Assembly: GCF_000372745.1 (NCBI RefSeq)
Contig: NZ_KB889683.1
Location: 37,069-101,068 of the forward strand
Source: Embleya scabrispora DSM 41855
GTDB taxonomy: Bacteria; Actinomycetota; Actinomycetes; Streptomycetales; Streptomycetaceae
Length of the DNA: 64,000 nt
Direction: 5' to 3'
Made by a program: the position numbers and the translations under genes. Numbering within the stretch: the stretch's first letter is position 1; each line of letters begins with the position of its first letter. Under the pieces are notes generated by a model, which was given only the letters and a program-made list of their open reading frames with translations, ran no database searches and was not told the DNA's origin. Shown here in pieces: positions 33,680-42,576 of the stretch.

Positions 33680-34555
33680 GTGACATCCATACCGGCGGGG
33701 GACGCGGGAGAGGGCAACGAGAAGGCCTGGCGGTTGCCTCGCCTCGACGAGGTCGAAAGCCGGCTGCCCGCCCGGATCGACACGAGCATTCCGCACACCG
33801 CCCGGATCTACGACTATCTGCTGGGCGGCAAGAACAACTTCGCGGTCGACCGCGCGACGGCCGACGCCATCGTCGCCGCCATCCCCGACCTGCCGGTCAC
33901 CCTCCAGCTCAATCGGCTCTTCCTGCGCCGCGCCGTGCGCTACGCCGCGCGCCGGGGCATCCGCCAGTTCCTGGACATCGGCACCGGCATCCCCACCTCG
34001 GGCAACACGCACGAGGTGGCACACGAGATCGCCCCGGACGCCCGGGTGGCGTACGTGGACAACGATCCGATCGTGTTGGTGCACGGGCGGGCACTGATGA
34101 CGGACGCCGGACCCGGCCGAACCACCTTCACCCAGGCCGATCTGCGCTCCCCCGAGGACATCCTGTCCGCGCCCGAGGTGCTGGAGGTGATCGACTTCGG
34201 CGAGCCCGTCGCGCTGATGCTCGTCGCGATACTGCACTTCATCCGGGACGACGAGAAGCCGCACGAGATCGTCGCCCGACTCCGCGAGGCGCTGCCGGCG
34301 GGCAGCATGCTGCTGCTCTCGCACGCGTCCTTCGACGCCAACCCGCACCAGGGCCGCAAGGGCGCCGACGGATGGAAGAACGCCTCCGCCGAGATGACCA
34401 TGCGCGGCCACGACGAGATCCTGTCGATGTTCGCCGGCTTCGACCTGGTCGACCCGGGTCTGCGTACCCACTGGAACCCGGACGCGGAGCCGGAACACCC
34501 GCTGGACACGGTCGAGAACGTCTGGGGTTACGGCGCGGTCGGCATCAAGCACTGA
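33680..34555 (+). CDS. SAM-dependent methyltransferase, DUF574/SAV2177 family
   Basis: I use GTG 33680, nine bases after GGAGG, giving 291 residues; GTG 33662 is an alternative. The typical N-terminus IDTSIPHTARIYDYLLGGKNNFAVDR and the SAM-binding IRQFLDIGTGIPTSGNTHEVA are diagnostic of this actinobacteria-specific methyltransferase-like family. The later AYVDNDPIVLVHGRAL provides the acidic ribose-binding residue. Many copies occur per Streptomyces genome, with unknown substrates. It converges on the ornithine monooxygenase gene across a terminator. Confidence 0.9.
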   Translation: MTSIPAGDAGEGNEKAWRLPRLDEVESRLPARIDTSIPHTARIYDYLLGGKNNFAVDRATADAIVAAIPDLPVTLQLNRLFLRRAVRYAARRGIRQFLDIGTGIPTSGNTHEVAHEIAPDARVAYVDNDPIVLVHGRALMTDAGPGRTTFTQADLRSPEDILSAPEVLEVIDFGEPVALMLVAILHFIRDDEKPHEIVARLREALPAGSMLLLSHASFDANPHQGRKGADGWKNASAEMTMRGHDEILSMFAGFDLVDPGLRTHWNPDAEPEHPLDTVENVWGYGAVGIKH

Positions 34556-34570
34556 CCGTCGGCCCGCGGA

Positions 34571-34616
34571 CTCGGGTACGGCCCGTCGGGGGTGCCGACG
34601 GGCCGTGGGCCCCGAG
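34571..34616. terminator. Bidirectional terminator
   Basis: An 11-bp core stem (CGGCCCGTCGG at 34579-34589, complement 34595-34605) is extended by an outer CTCGGG/CCCGAG pair (34571-34576, 34611-34616). It separates the convergent methyltransferase and monooxygenase genes. Confidence 0.7.
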
Positions 34617-34625
34617 TGGAGGGGA

Positions 34626-35969
34626 TCACCCGGTCTCGGCGGCGACCACCCGGCGAAGCGGCGGTTCGGCCGCCGGCTCGGCACGCCGGCCGATGATGGA
34701 TTCGGCGATCTCGCCGCTGCGGACGGCCAGGTTCGACAACAGCGACGAGGTCAGGCCGTGGGTGTGCTCGGTGCCGCCCTGAAGGTAGATGCCGCAGCCC
34801 ACCTCGGGAGTGGTGAGCAACCGGTAGTCGCGGGCGACCCGATGCCGGCCCATCTCGTCACGCAGGCAGTACCGGTCGAGGTCGCCGAGCAGCGCGGTCG
34901 GCTCCATCGCGTCGTACCCGGTGGCGAACACGATCGCGTCCACGTCCAGTTCCGGCGTCTCGTCGGTCGACGACAGCAGTGACACCCGCGTCTCGTCACC
35001 GGCCCGCTTGACCCGGGCGACCCGGGTCAGGTTGAGGAAGTGCAACCGGCCGAGGCCGCGCACCTCTTCGTCGTACGAGCGCCGGTACAGGTCCCGGATC
35101 ACCTCGTCGTCGACCACCGAGTAGTTGGTGTTGCGGTGGTAGCGCCAGAACGCCTCTCGGGAACGATCCGTGCCGAAGTAGTAGGTGTCCACCGCGCCCG
35201 GGTCGAAGACCTGGTTCGCGAAGGGAGTGTCGTCGGCCACGCAGTAGCCGTAGGACGGGATGATCGAATAGACCTGCGCGTGCGGCAGTTCGTCGTGGAA
35301 GTAGCGGGTGATCTCGGCCGCGCTCTGGCCCGCGCCGACCACCGCCACGGTCTTCAGTTCGGACGGGTTCATCCGGCCGTACTTGTCCAGGAACTCCGAG
35401 CTGTGCCAGACACGTTCGTCGCGCTGCACGCCCTCGGGCATGCGCGGCACCAGGCCGGTGGAGATGGCCACGTTGCGCGCGAACACCACCCGGGTCGCGG
35501 AGCCGCTGCGGACCTCCAGTTCCACGTACGCCTCGGCCGCCGCCTCGGTCGCCGCCGGCAACCGGATCCCGGTGACCTCGGTGCCGTAGCGGACCCGGTC
35601 GGTGAAGCCGGCCGCCGCCCATTCCAGGTACTGGTGGAATTCCTGGCGGGTCGGAAAGAAGTCCTGGTTGTTGACGAACCGCGTCAGCCGGCCCGACGCG
35701 TGCAGATACGATACGAAGCCGAATCGCGACACCGGATTGCGAAACGTGGCCAGGTCCTTCATGAAGGAAATCTGCATGGTCGTCGCGGGCAACAGCATAT
35801 TGCGATGCCATCCGAACGAGGGCTGCCGCTCGAAGAACATCGCCGACGGCTGCGATCGGCGGCCCGGGCCCTCGGATCCGTATTCGTCCAACGCAATGGC
35901 CAGCGACAGATTGGACGGGCCGAAACCGATGCCCACCACGTCGTAGATCTCGCGTGCAAAAGTGCCCAT
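34626..35969 (-). CDS. L-ornithine/L-lysine N-monooxygenase (SidA/PvdA-like)
   Basis: The product has 447 residues from ATG 35969, behind GGGAGAG. The FAD-binding N-terminus is VVGIGFGPSNLSLAIAL. FGWHRNMLLPATTMQISFMKDLAT is the substrate region typical of ornithine hydroxylases, and the NADPH site is VAVVGAGQSAAEI. The late DAIVFATGYDAMEP motif closes the fold. The length and the MQISFMKDLATFR motif favour ornithine over lysine. The reaction gives N5-hydroxyornithine, used for hydroxamate siderophores or for N-N bond (piperazate-type) products. No NRPS, IucA/C synthetase or formyl/acyltransferase is in the window, so the pathway is not the usual siderophore one on this evidence. The gene has a 500-bp non-coding upstream region and faces away from the LmbU gene's terminator. 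Confidence 0.93.
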   Translation of the reverse strand: MGTFAREIYDVVGIGFGPSNLSLAIALDEYGSEGPGRRSQPSAMFFERQPSFGWHRNMLLPATTMQISFMKDLATFRNPVSRFGFVSYLHASGRLTRFVNNQDFFPTRQEFHQYLEWAAAGFTDRVRYGTEVTGIRLPAATEAAAEAYVELEVRSGSATRVVFARNVAISTGLVPRMPEGVQRDERVWHSSEFLDKYGRMNPSELKTVAVVGAGQSAAEITRYFHDELPHAQVYSIIPSYGYCVADDTPFANQVFDPGAVDTYYFGTDRSREAFWRYHRNTNYSVVDDEVIRDLYRRSYDEEVRGLGRLHFLNLTRVARVKRAGDETRVSLLSSTDETPELDVDAIVFATGYDAMEPTALLGDLDRYCLRDEMGRHRVARDYRLLTTPEVGCGIYLQGGTEHTHGLTSSLLSNLAVRSGEIAESIIGRRAEPAAEPPLRRVVAAETG

Positions 35970-36448
35970 AGAAAACTCTCCCGCTAGCGTGGCGGCGACA
36001 GGGACTTCCGTATCTTCGACGGGTCGGTCACGGAAAGCACATGGAGGACCCTGGTCGGGGATTCACGATAAACACCGTCCGACGTGCCCATGCTCCCGTA
36101 TCTCTCGACCGGCCGTCCAGGAGAAAGACATTCGATATCGCGCCGGGAGGGCACCGCAACTTCAACGTAGAGGGGCCGAGTAAACCTTTCAAGGGCTCGG
36201 CCCTTAATACGGTGGCATACGCCGTCCCGCCGACAGGACAACGCTCCGACCGGGCCGCCGACTCACTCGTGCCGGCGCACCGAGGCGTTGGCTCCTCCGG
36301 TGCGTCCGTAGTGCGCGTGGTCGTCACGGCATCGGATTACCGAAAGGCGAGTTCCGGATTATTGTTCCCACCCGGTATCGCGAACGGGGCGGCTTCCGGC
36401 CGGCTCGGTCGATCCGTGGTAATCCATTGGCACTCCTGAAGCGCCGAA
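35970..36448. other. Non-coding upstream region of the monooxygenase gene
   Basis: About 480 bp without a convincing gene. Short frames on both strands lack ribosome-binding sites and recognisable composition. AAGGG-CTCGG-CCCTT near 36187-36202 is the only palindrome. A+T is visibly higher than in neighbouring genes. It probably contains the monooxygenase promoter and a long leader. Confidence 0.5.
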
Positions 36449-36476
36449 GGGGCCCGCGCTCGCGAGCACGGGCCCC
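36449..36476 (-). terminator. Hairpin terminator of the LmbU-family gene
   Basis: Outer stem GGGGCCCG (36449-36456) pairs with CGGGCCCC (36469-36476), with an inner GCTCG/CGAGC pair and one C/A mismatch. It lies about 75 bp downstream of the LmbU-like stop. Confidence 0.65.
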
Positions 36477-36552
36477 CGGGATCGTGGCCCGTCGAGCCGC
36501 CCCGGGCGGTTCGCCTGCCTCGATCACCCCGTGTTACCTCGATCGGCCGCCC

Positions 36553-37245
36553 TCAGGCGCCGACGGCCGCCGGCACCTCGACGTCCTCCAGAACCCGCTC
36601 GGCGGCGTTGTCCAGCGTCGCGAGCACCCACTGCTCGAAGTCGATCCCCGATTGCTCCGCGGCCTTGTGCCACCACTGGATACGATCACCCGGCACCGCG
36701 AGGCGACGGGTCGCCTCGGCCTGCCGGGCATCCTGCCCTTCCGCCGCCGCCCGGACGTCGCGGATGGCGTTGCGCAACTGCTTGGTGGTCCAGCTCATCT
36801 CTTCGGCGCGGTCCAGCCACAGTTCCTGTTCAGCGACGGGCAGCGAGGCCAACTCCGCATGATGTTGGAAACTCAGTGCCGATCGCCGGCGATTGAACTC
36901 GAAACGCCGTGAGACCCATGCATAATTCCTTAACGTCTGGTAGCTTAACCCAGCCGCGCGTATCCCACGCTGGTACAGGTCGGTATAGTGGTCTTTCCCG
37001 TATACCAACCAGTCGCCGAGCCACCACGACGAGGAATCCAGTATTCCAGATAGTTTGCGGCCGGCCTGCTCCCAGTCCTCGAAGGTCATATCGGCAGGTA
37101 TTTGCAAACCCACTTTTGTCGTGAGCAACCGGCCGTGATGCGGATGGTCCCCGACAGCTCTTCGGGGTCGGGGAACGCCCCCGGGGCCCGAGTGGAGCTG
37201 TGCCTCTCTCCCGATTTCATGACTTCTGGTTTGATTCGCCACCAT
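36553..37245 (-). CDS. LmbU-family pathway-specific regulator with two TTA codons
   Basis: The chosen start is ATG 37245 (GTG 37242 is equally possible; the GGAGG lies only 1-4 nt upstream), giving 230 residues, the usual LmbU length. The core LLTTKVGLQIPADMTFEDWEQ, SSWWLGDWLVYGKDHY and the MSWTTKQLRNAIRDV region are closely similar to LmbU, NovE and HmtD-type regulators of lincomycin, novobiocin and himastatin clusters, which bind promoters through a central HTH. Codons 100 and 105 are TTA (36948-36946 and 36933-36931), so translation should need the bldA leucyl-tRNA. Such codons are almost confined to development and antibiotic genes. Third-position G+C is lower than in neighbours, suggesting transfer. 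The likely targets are the flanking monooxygenase, dimethylargininase and exporter genes. Confidence 0.9.
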   Translation of the reverse strand: MVANQTRSHEIGREAQLHSGPGGVPRPRRAVGDHPHHGRLLTTKVGLQIPADMTFEDWEQAGRKLSGILDSSSWWLGDWLVYGKDHYTDLYQRGIRAAGLSYQTLRNYAWVSRRFEFNRRRSALSFQHHAELASLPVAEQELWLDRAEEMSWTTKQLRNAIRDVRAAAEGQDARQAEATRRLAVPGDRIQWWHKAAEQSGIDFEQWVLATLDNAAERVLEDVEVPAAVGA

Positions 37246-38557
37246 GCCTCCATGTGAGTGCACGTCGTTGCGCAGGTTGCCGCTCTTGCGCAGCTCGTTG
37301 CCACGGGGAGTCCGCCTCGGGCGGTATATCAGACATATCCGATATGCATTCAGCCGACCGCCGACCCCACCGGCGCGATCGGGCACGACTGCCGCCCTTC
37401 GATCGCTACCGGCCGGTTGGTCGACGGCCCGGGCTCCACCTGCGTACGACCGTGCCGCGCGATCTTCGAGACCGCGCGGTCGGAAATGGTCGACATGTGT
37501 ACGAATGCGTGCATCAACGACTCGCCCCGTTCGCCTCTTCACAGATCCCCGTTGGCGTTGCGGCTACCGGCGTCACGCCCTGCCGGCACCTGAAGATCCA
37601 CATTCAATGTGGGTTCTCTTCGACGGCCAACCCGAGTAGATCCCAGCAACTCCCGGAAATCAAGGAACCGACCGCCGGTTGTTTCGGAGAGATACCGACC
37701 GCACGTGCTCGGTAGTCGATCTCCTCATTCCGTATCCGGCCAAAAAGGATTCGCCCAACCGGATTGTCTCGACGCGCGGCTATGGCGAACGGACCGACCC
37801 GGTTCGCGGGGCGGTCACTATAGAGGTACGTTCCTGCTGCGGCTCGGGGATCCGGTCGTCTTGACGCCTTCCTAACGGCCCCGCCGGGTAAGCGTCATCG
37901 CACATTCACAAGCGGGTCGTATCCGGAATGACTTCGTCCACTCGAACGCTTTTCCGGGCGGTCCGTTCGGGTGTGGATCGCGCCCGTCGAACGATCGGAT
38001 CCGGCCGGCCGGGTGCGGCGCCAGTCGGGCCGGACCCTCGCCGTCCGCGGCGGTGGACAGCGCGCGGGTGAGCCACCCCGGTTCCCGGGTGATCTTGTCG
38101 ACGGCAGCCACCGGTACCTCGGGCGACATCGGCCGGCCCGCGCACATCGGCGGCGCCGCGGGAGCGCTCGGCCCGTGCGCGGGCCGCCGGCCCTCCGCCT
38201 CGCCCGGACCGCCGAAGGTTCGCGCTTCGGTTTGTCGACATACGGCGCGAGATACGGCGCGAGTTCCATTCGCCGTGCTCGACAGGCGACGGCTCCCGGG
38301 AGCACGCATGGCATATCGCCCGGTGGAATTACCCGAATCGACCTCGGCGAAATCGTGGATATCCATCGACCACGGTTGTCCCGTCAACGGGACGAGTGCG
38401 ACCCGCACCTCGTGCTAGCTTCGGCCCGCGGCGATCCCGCTCTTTTCCGGCATGCCCCGCATCGGGCACACGTCGTGTTTCCATCCGGTCGAACTCACCG
38501 TTTCGCATCGGCATTGATTTCGCCCCGGACACAATCACGGAGAACAAGGGAATCAAG
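37246..38557. other. 1.3-kb intergenic region, no confident gene
   Basis: Small frames here (e.g. 37872-38408 on the minus strand) lack ribosome-binding sites and family matches. Visible structure: an ATATC-N10-GATAT inverted repeat near 37326-37345, 80-100 bp upstream of the LmbU-like gene, and a TATAGA near 37819. It presumably holds the promoters of the divergent LmbU-like and dimethylargininase genes and perhaps a decayed gene. Confidence 0.5.
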
Positions 38558-39403
38558 GTGACCCAGACAAACATCGAACAGACCTCGAACGACAACCGCA
38601 CCGCTCGGCCGCGGCGTTTCCTGATGTGCCGGCCGACCTACTTCGACGTCACCTATTCGATCAATCCGTGGATGGACCCGAGCGTGCCCACCTCGGCGGA
38701 CACCGGGCTGGCCCAGTGGAAGGGGCTGCACGACGCCTACGTGGCGCTCGGGCACGACGTGGCGTTGATCGAACCGGTGCCCGGTCTTCCCGACATGGTG
38801 TTCGCCGCCAACGGTGCGACCGTCGTGGACGGCAAGGTGCTCGTCGCACGGTTTCGTCACGGCCAGCGCGCCGACGAGTCGCGCGCCTACCTCGACTGGT
38901 TCCGTGCCGGCGGGTGGTCCGAGGTGCGTCAGGCCGAGAGCTTCAACGAGGGCGAGGGCGACTTCCTCTACGTGGGCGGCGAGCTCCTGGCCGGCTGCGG
39001 CTTCCGCAGCGACGTGCGCGCGCACCACGAGGCACGGGAGTTCTTCGGCATCCCGGTGCTCAGCCTGACGCTGGTCGACCCCAGGTTCTACCACCTGGAC
39101 ACCGCGCTCTCGGTGCTCGGTCCCGACGAGGTCATGTACTACCCGCAGGCGTTCTCCCCCGACAGCAGGTGTCGACTGGCCGAGCGCTTTCCCGATGCGA
39201 TCCTGGCGGACGAGGCCACCGCCGCCGCGTTCGGGCTCAACGCGCTCTCCGACGGCCGACACGTGCTGCTGCCGGAGCGAGCGGTCGAACTCGTCGGGCC
39301 GCGGCTGCGCGAGCGCGGCTACGTCCCGATCGGGATCGACCTGACCGAGTTGCTCAAGGCCGGCGGCAACGCCAAGTGCTGCACGCTCGAACTGCGCGGC
39401 TGA
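38558..39403 (+). CDS. Dimethylargininase (DDAH), amidinotransferase superfamily
   Basis: The product has 281 residues from GTG 38558, preceded by AAGGGA. The five-fold pseudo-symmetric propeller is indicated by RFLMCRPTYFDVTYSINPWMD, GLPDMVFAANGATVV (about 76-90), the acidic NEGEGDFL (130-137), H179 in FYHLDTALS and the C-terminal catalytic Cys in KCCTLELRG (C274 or C275). Such enzymes hydrolyse N(G)-methylarginines to citrulline and a methylamine; some act on arginine. In many Streptomyces genomes a homologue sits next to ornithine aminotransferase, but here that partner is missing. The neighbours are an ornithine hydroxylase, an LmbU regulator and an exporter. The reaction is well supported by family; the metabolic role is inferred. 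Confidence 0.9.
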   Translation: MTQTNIEQTSNDNRTARPRRFLMCRPTYFDVTYSINPWMDPSVPTSADTGLAQWKGLHDAYVALGHDVALIEPVPGLPDMVFAANGATVVDGKVLVARFRHGQRADESRAYLDWFRAGGWSEVRQAESFNEGEGDFLYVGGELLAGCGFRSDVRAHHEAREFFGIPVLSLTLVDPRFYHLDTALSVLGPDEVMYYPQAFSPDSRCRLAERFPDAILADEATAAAFGLNALSDGRHVLLPERAVELVGPRLRERGYVPIGIDLTELLKAGGNAKCCTLELRG

Positions 39404-39442
39404 TCGGCCCCGATGCGGGCGGGCGGGCGGCTCGTCGAGGCC

Positions 39443-39478
39443 GAGTCCCGTCGACGGGACACCCTCCGGTGGCACCGG
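39443..39478 (+). terminator. Tandem hairpins after the dimethylargininase gene
   Basis: GTCCCGTCGACGGGAC (39443-39458) is a perfect 16-bp palindrome. It is followed by an 8-bp stem (CTCCGGTG at 39462-39469, complement 39471-39478). Confidence 0.6.
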
Positions 39479-40555
39479 AGCCGACGGCTCGTCCGCCCGG
39501 TTCGAGGTCCGGCGCGAATTCCCGGGCGGGCCCGCCTTCCCTTCCTCGCGCAAACACCGAGAATTCCCCGAGGGCGAAAGCGTTCGCGACCGACGCGCCC
39601 TTATCCCGCGCCCGTTCACCGATTCCGGGCGAGGGTATGCTCGGGCCCGGTCGAAAACGGGTGCCGGCATGCGGTCCGGGAACTCGATCAGGATCCGGAT
39701 CCGGTCCGTGGCAGGATCGACAGAATTCCCGGATCGATGCCCGGGCCAAGCCCACCCTCGGATCCCACTCATCGACCGGCGTCGGGAACAGCCCGCTCGC
39801 GCCATTCCCCATCCGACGGCCTGTTCATCTTTCAACCGGTCGGTCATCGAGGAATCGCCCGGGAGGTATCGGCGGCCGGGAAATCGGCCGGAATTCCGGG
39901 TGACCCGAAGTGCCCGACCGGCGCAGGGTTCGCCACGGCGTGCGCACAGTGGCGAGCGCGCGAAGCGCTCGGCCGACCCGCGTCGCCGCCGACCTGCGCA
40001 CGACGTGGCTCCTCGCCCCAAGCGGGCGGAGATCACGTGGCATCACTTGGCGCCATGCAGTACTGCCTGGCGCCATCCTATGTCATCCGAAGCCATTTTC
40101 AGCCTCCCGAAAACCCATGAGCACGTATGGCGCCACCATCATTCAAGCCTTCTCCTTGCCGTTTCCGCAGGTCAGAGTGGTCATTACGGAGCCCGCTCCA
40201 GCCACGGCGCCATCCAGGCTTGCACATGCCGCCATCATGGTGCCATGCTGGCGCTATGAACCTCACGCCGTGCGCCGACCGTCCCCACCGCAAACAGGCA
40301 TCGGCTCGGTCGACGTACGACTGGGCGTGTTCGACCCCGACGTCGTGGTGACGCCGCCCGTCGACGGCGGTGTCGCCGAGCACCCGGACCCGCCCGTCGA
40401 GCCGCTCGAGAACGCGGCCGCGGGCGGCCGCGGCGAGGGGTGGCGGCACCCGGCACGGCAGCGCCGACGTCCGCCGCGCCGAGGCCGACCCCGGAAAGGC
40501 CGGCCCCGACTCACGCATTTCCCCAGCCACCTCAGCCTTCGAGCGGGAGGGTCCC
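39479..40555. other. 1.1-kb intergenic region upstream of the ABC exporter
   Basis: No gene is convincing here. The right part (40048-40257) carries six copies of a TGGCGCCAT-like motif described separately. The stretch from about 40090 to 40260 is A+T-richer than the rest of the window. Confidence 0.5.
40048..40257. repeat. Six TGGCGCCAT-like motifs upstream of the DrrAB-type exporter
   Basis: Copies: TGGCGCCAT at 40048 and 40068, TGGCGCCAC at 40128, CGGCGCCAT at 40205, TGGTGCCAT at 40238 and TGGCGCTAT at 40249. The GGCGCC core is itself a palindrome. Start-to-start distances are 20, 60, 77, 33 and 11 bp, close to whole helical turns in most cases. It looks like a multi-site operator region for the transporter operon 300 bp downstream. 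Confidence 0.55.
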
Positions 40556-41554
40556 ATGCCTTCTTCTGACATCCCCACATCCAGGCCGGGGAACGGCCGT
40601 CCGTCGCCGGCGGCCATCGCCACCGTCGGTCTGCGCAAGTCGTACGGCGACAAGACCGTCCTCGACGGCATCGACCTGCACATCCCGGCCGGGTCCGTGT
40701 TCGCACTGCTCGGGCCGAACGGCGCCGGCAAGACCACCGCCGTCAAGATCCTGTCCACGCTCATCACCGCCGACGGCGGCCAGTCGCAGGTCGCGGGCCA
40801 CGACATCGCCACGTCACCGGACAAGGTGCGCGCCGCGATCGGCGTCACCGGGCAGTTCTCGGCCGTCGACGGGCTGATCACCGGCGAGGAGAACATGCTC
40901 CTCATGGCGGATCTGCACCACCTGTCCAAGCGCGAAGGACGGCGGGTGAGCGCCGAGTTGCTGGAGCGATTCGACCTCGTCGACGCCGCCGGAAAGCCCG
41001 CGCAGAGCTACTCCGGTGGCATGAAGCGGCGCCTGGACATCGCCATGACCCTGGTGGGCAACCCGCGGATCATCTTCCTGGACGAGCCGACCACCGGTCT
41101 CGACCCGCGCAGCCGGCACAACATGTGGGGGATCATCCGCGAGCTCGTCTCCGACGGCGTCACCGTCTTCCTCACCACCCAGTACCTGGATGAGGCCGAC
41201 GAGCTCGCCGACCGCATCGCCGTGCTCGACAACGGCAAGATCGCGGCCGAGGGGACCGCCGACGAGCTGAAGCGGCTCATCCCCGGCGGACACGTGCGAC
41301 TCCGCTTCTCGGACCCGGCCGCGTACCGGTCCGCCGCCTCCGCGCTGCACGACGTCGCCCGGGACGACGAGGCGCTGACGCTGCAGATCCCCAGCGACGG
41401 GAGCCAGCGCGAGCTGCGCTTCATCCTCGATCGGCTGGACTCGGCCGGCATCGAGGCGGACGAGCTGACCGTGCACACCCCCGACCTCGACGATGTGTTC
41501 TTCGCCCTGACCAGCGGCAGCAGCAGCGCCCAGCCCAAGGAGGCCGTCCGATGA
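40556..41554 (+). CDS. ABC transporter ATPase, DrrA family
   Basis: The product has 332 residues from ATG 40556, behind CGGGAGGG. Walker A is LLGPNGAGKTTAVKIL, the signature SYSGGMKRRLDIAMTL, Walker B RIIFLDEPTTGLDP and the H-loop is replaced by TTQYLDEADEL (Gln), as in the DrrA group. The extra C-terminal ~100 residues are the DrrA-type domain ending DDVFFALTSGS. It energises export of a hydrophobic compound with the permease encoded by the overlapping next gene. Confidence 0.93.
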   Translation: MPSSDIPTSRPGNGRPSPAAIATVGLRKSYGDKTVLDGIDLHIPAGSVFALLGPNGAGKTTAVKILSTLITADGGQSQVAGHDIATSPDKVRAAIGVTGQFSAVDGLITGEENMLLMADLHHLSKREGRRVSAELLERFDLVDAAGKPAQSYSGGMKRRLDIAMTLVGNPRIIFLDEPTTGLDPRSRHNMWGIIRELVSDGVTVFLTTQYLDEADELADRIAVLDNGKIAAEGTADELKRLIPGGHVRLRFSDPAAYRSAASALHDVARDDEALTLQIPSDGSQRELRFILDRLDSAGIEADELTVHTPDLDDVFFALTSGSSSAQPKEAVR

Positions 41555-42342
41555 GCTCCCTCGCCCTCGCCGTGCGCGACTCGTCCACGATGCTGCGGCG
41601 CAACCTGTTGCACGCGCGTCGCTACCCGTCCCTCACGCTGAACCTGCTGCTCACGCCGATCATGCTGCTGCTGCTCTTCGTCTACATCTTCGGCGACGCG
41701 ATGAGCGCCGGAATCGGGGGCGGCGGGGCGGACCGGTCCGATTACGTCGCGTATCTCGTCCCGGGCGTCCTGATGATGACGATCGGCGGCACCACGATCG
41801 GCAGCGCGGTGTCCGTCGCCACGGACATGAACGAGGGCATCATCGCCCGCTTCCGGACGATGGCGATCCATCGCGGGTCGGTGCTCATCGGGCACGTCGT
41901 CGGCTGTGTGCTGCAGTGCCTGTTGAGCGTGATCCTCGTCGGGGTCATCGCGCTGGCCATCGGGTTCCGGTCCACGGATGCCACCGTCCTGGAGTGGATC
42001 GCGGCGTTCGGGCTGCTCGTGCTGTTCTCCCTGGCGCTCACCTGGATCGCGGTCGGAATGGGCCTGATCAGCCCGAACGCCGAGGCGGCCAGCAACAACG
42101 CGCTGCCGCTGATCTTCCTGCCGCTGATCTCCACCACCTTCGTCCCGCTCGACGCGATGCCGGGGTGGTTCCAGCCGATCGCCGAGTACCAGCCGTTCAC
42201 CCCGGCCATCGAGACCCTGCGCGGCCTGCTCCTCGGCACCGAGATCGGCCACAACGGGTGGCTCGCCGTCGCCTGGTGTCTGGCGCTGACCGTGCTGGGC
42301 TACTTCTGGTCGAAGGCGTCGTTCAACCGCGACCCGCGGTAG
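41551..42342 (+). CDS. ABC-2 type permease, DrrB family
   Basis: The product has 263 residues; ATG 41551 overlaps the ATPase stop (ATGA). Six membrane helices are visible, starting YPSLTLNLLLTPIMLLLLFVYIFG, with the ABC-2 signature in the loop before NALPLIFLPLISTTFVPLDAMPGWF. With the DrrA-like ATPase it forms an exporter for drug-like molecules. Its location beside an LmbU-regulated island suggests self-resistance or product export. Confidence 0.92.
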   Translation: MSSLALAVRDSSTMLRRNLLHARRYPSLTLNLLLTPIMLLLLFVYIFGDAMSAGIGGGGADRSDYVAYLVPGVLMMTIGGTTIGSAVSVATDMNEGIIARFRTMAIHRGSVLIGHVVGCVLQCLLSVILVGVIALAIGFRSTDATVLEWIAAFGLLVLFSLALTWIAVGMGLISPNAEAASNNALPLIFLPLISTTFVPLDAMPGWFQPIAEYQPFTPAIETLRGLLLGTEIGHNGWLAVAWCLALTVLGYFWSKASFNRDPR

Positions 42343-42576
42343 GCGACATGAGCGCGGGCCGCTTCGCGCAACCCCCTCCGTCCCAGGGCGGCGTGCTCCG
42401 ACACCGCGTCGGCGTCCGCCGCCCGTCGGCGTTCTCCGCCTTCCGCGCGGCGCCGGCCCGGGCGATGGCGCACGCCGGGTTGCCGGTCCGGGCCGATCCG
42501 AGGGCATGCGGCCCCCTAGGGTGTTGCCTGTTCCGGGATACGGATCTCGGCTACGGGATGAGGAGGCGGGTCGGGA

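Noticed and set aside
34626..35969. Hydroxamate siderophore cluster
   Set aside because: Apart from the ornithine hydroxylase there is no NRPS, NIS synthetase, acyl/formyltransferase or siderophore-uptake gene in the window.
37872..38408. 178-codon leftward frame in the 1.3-kb gap
   Set aside because: No ribosome-binding site and low-complexity Arg/Ala/Pro composition; unlike the neighbouring real genes.
39354..39812. 152-codon leftward frame after the dimethylargininase gene
   Set aside because: It overlaps the end of that gene and two terminator hairpins and has random composition.
40048..40257. CRISPR-like array in the GGCGCCA repeat region
   Set aside because: Repeat units are only 9 bp, and spacers vary from 2 to 68 bp; no cas genes are nearby.
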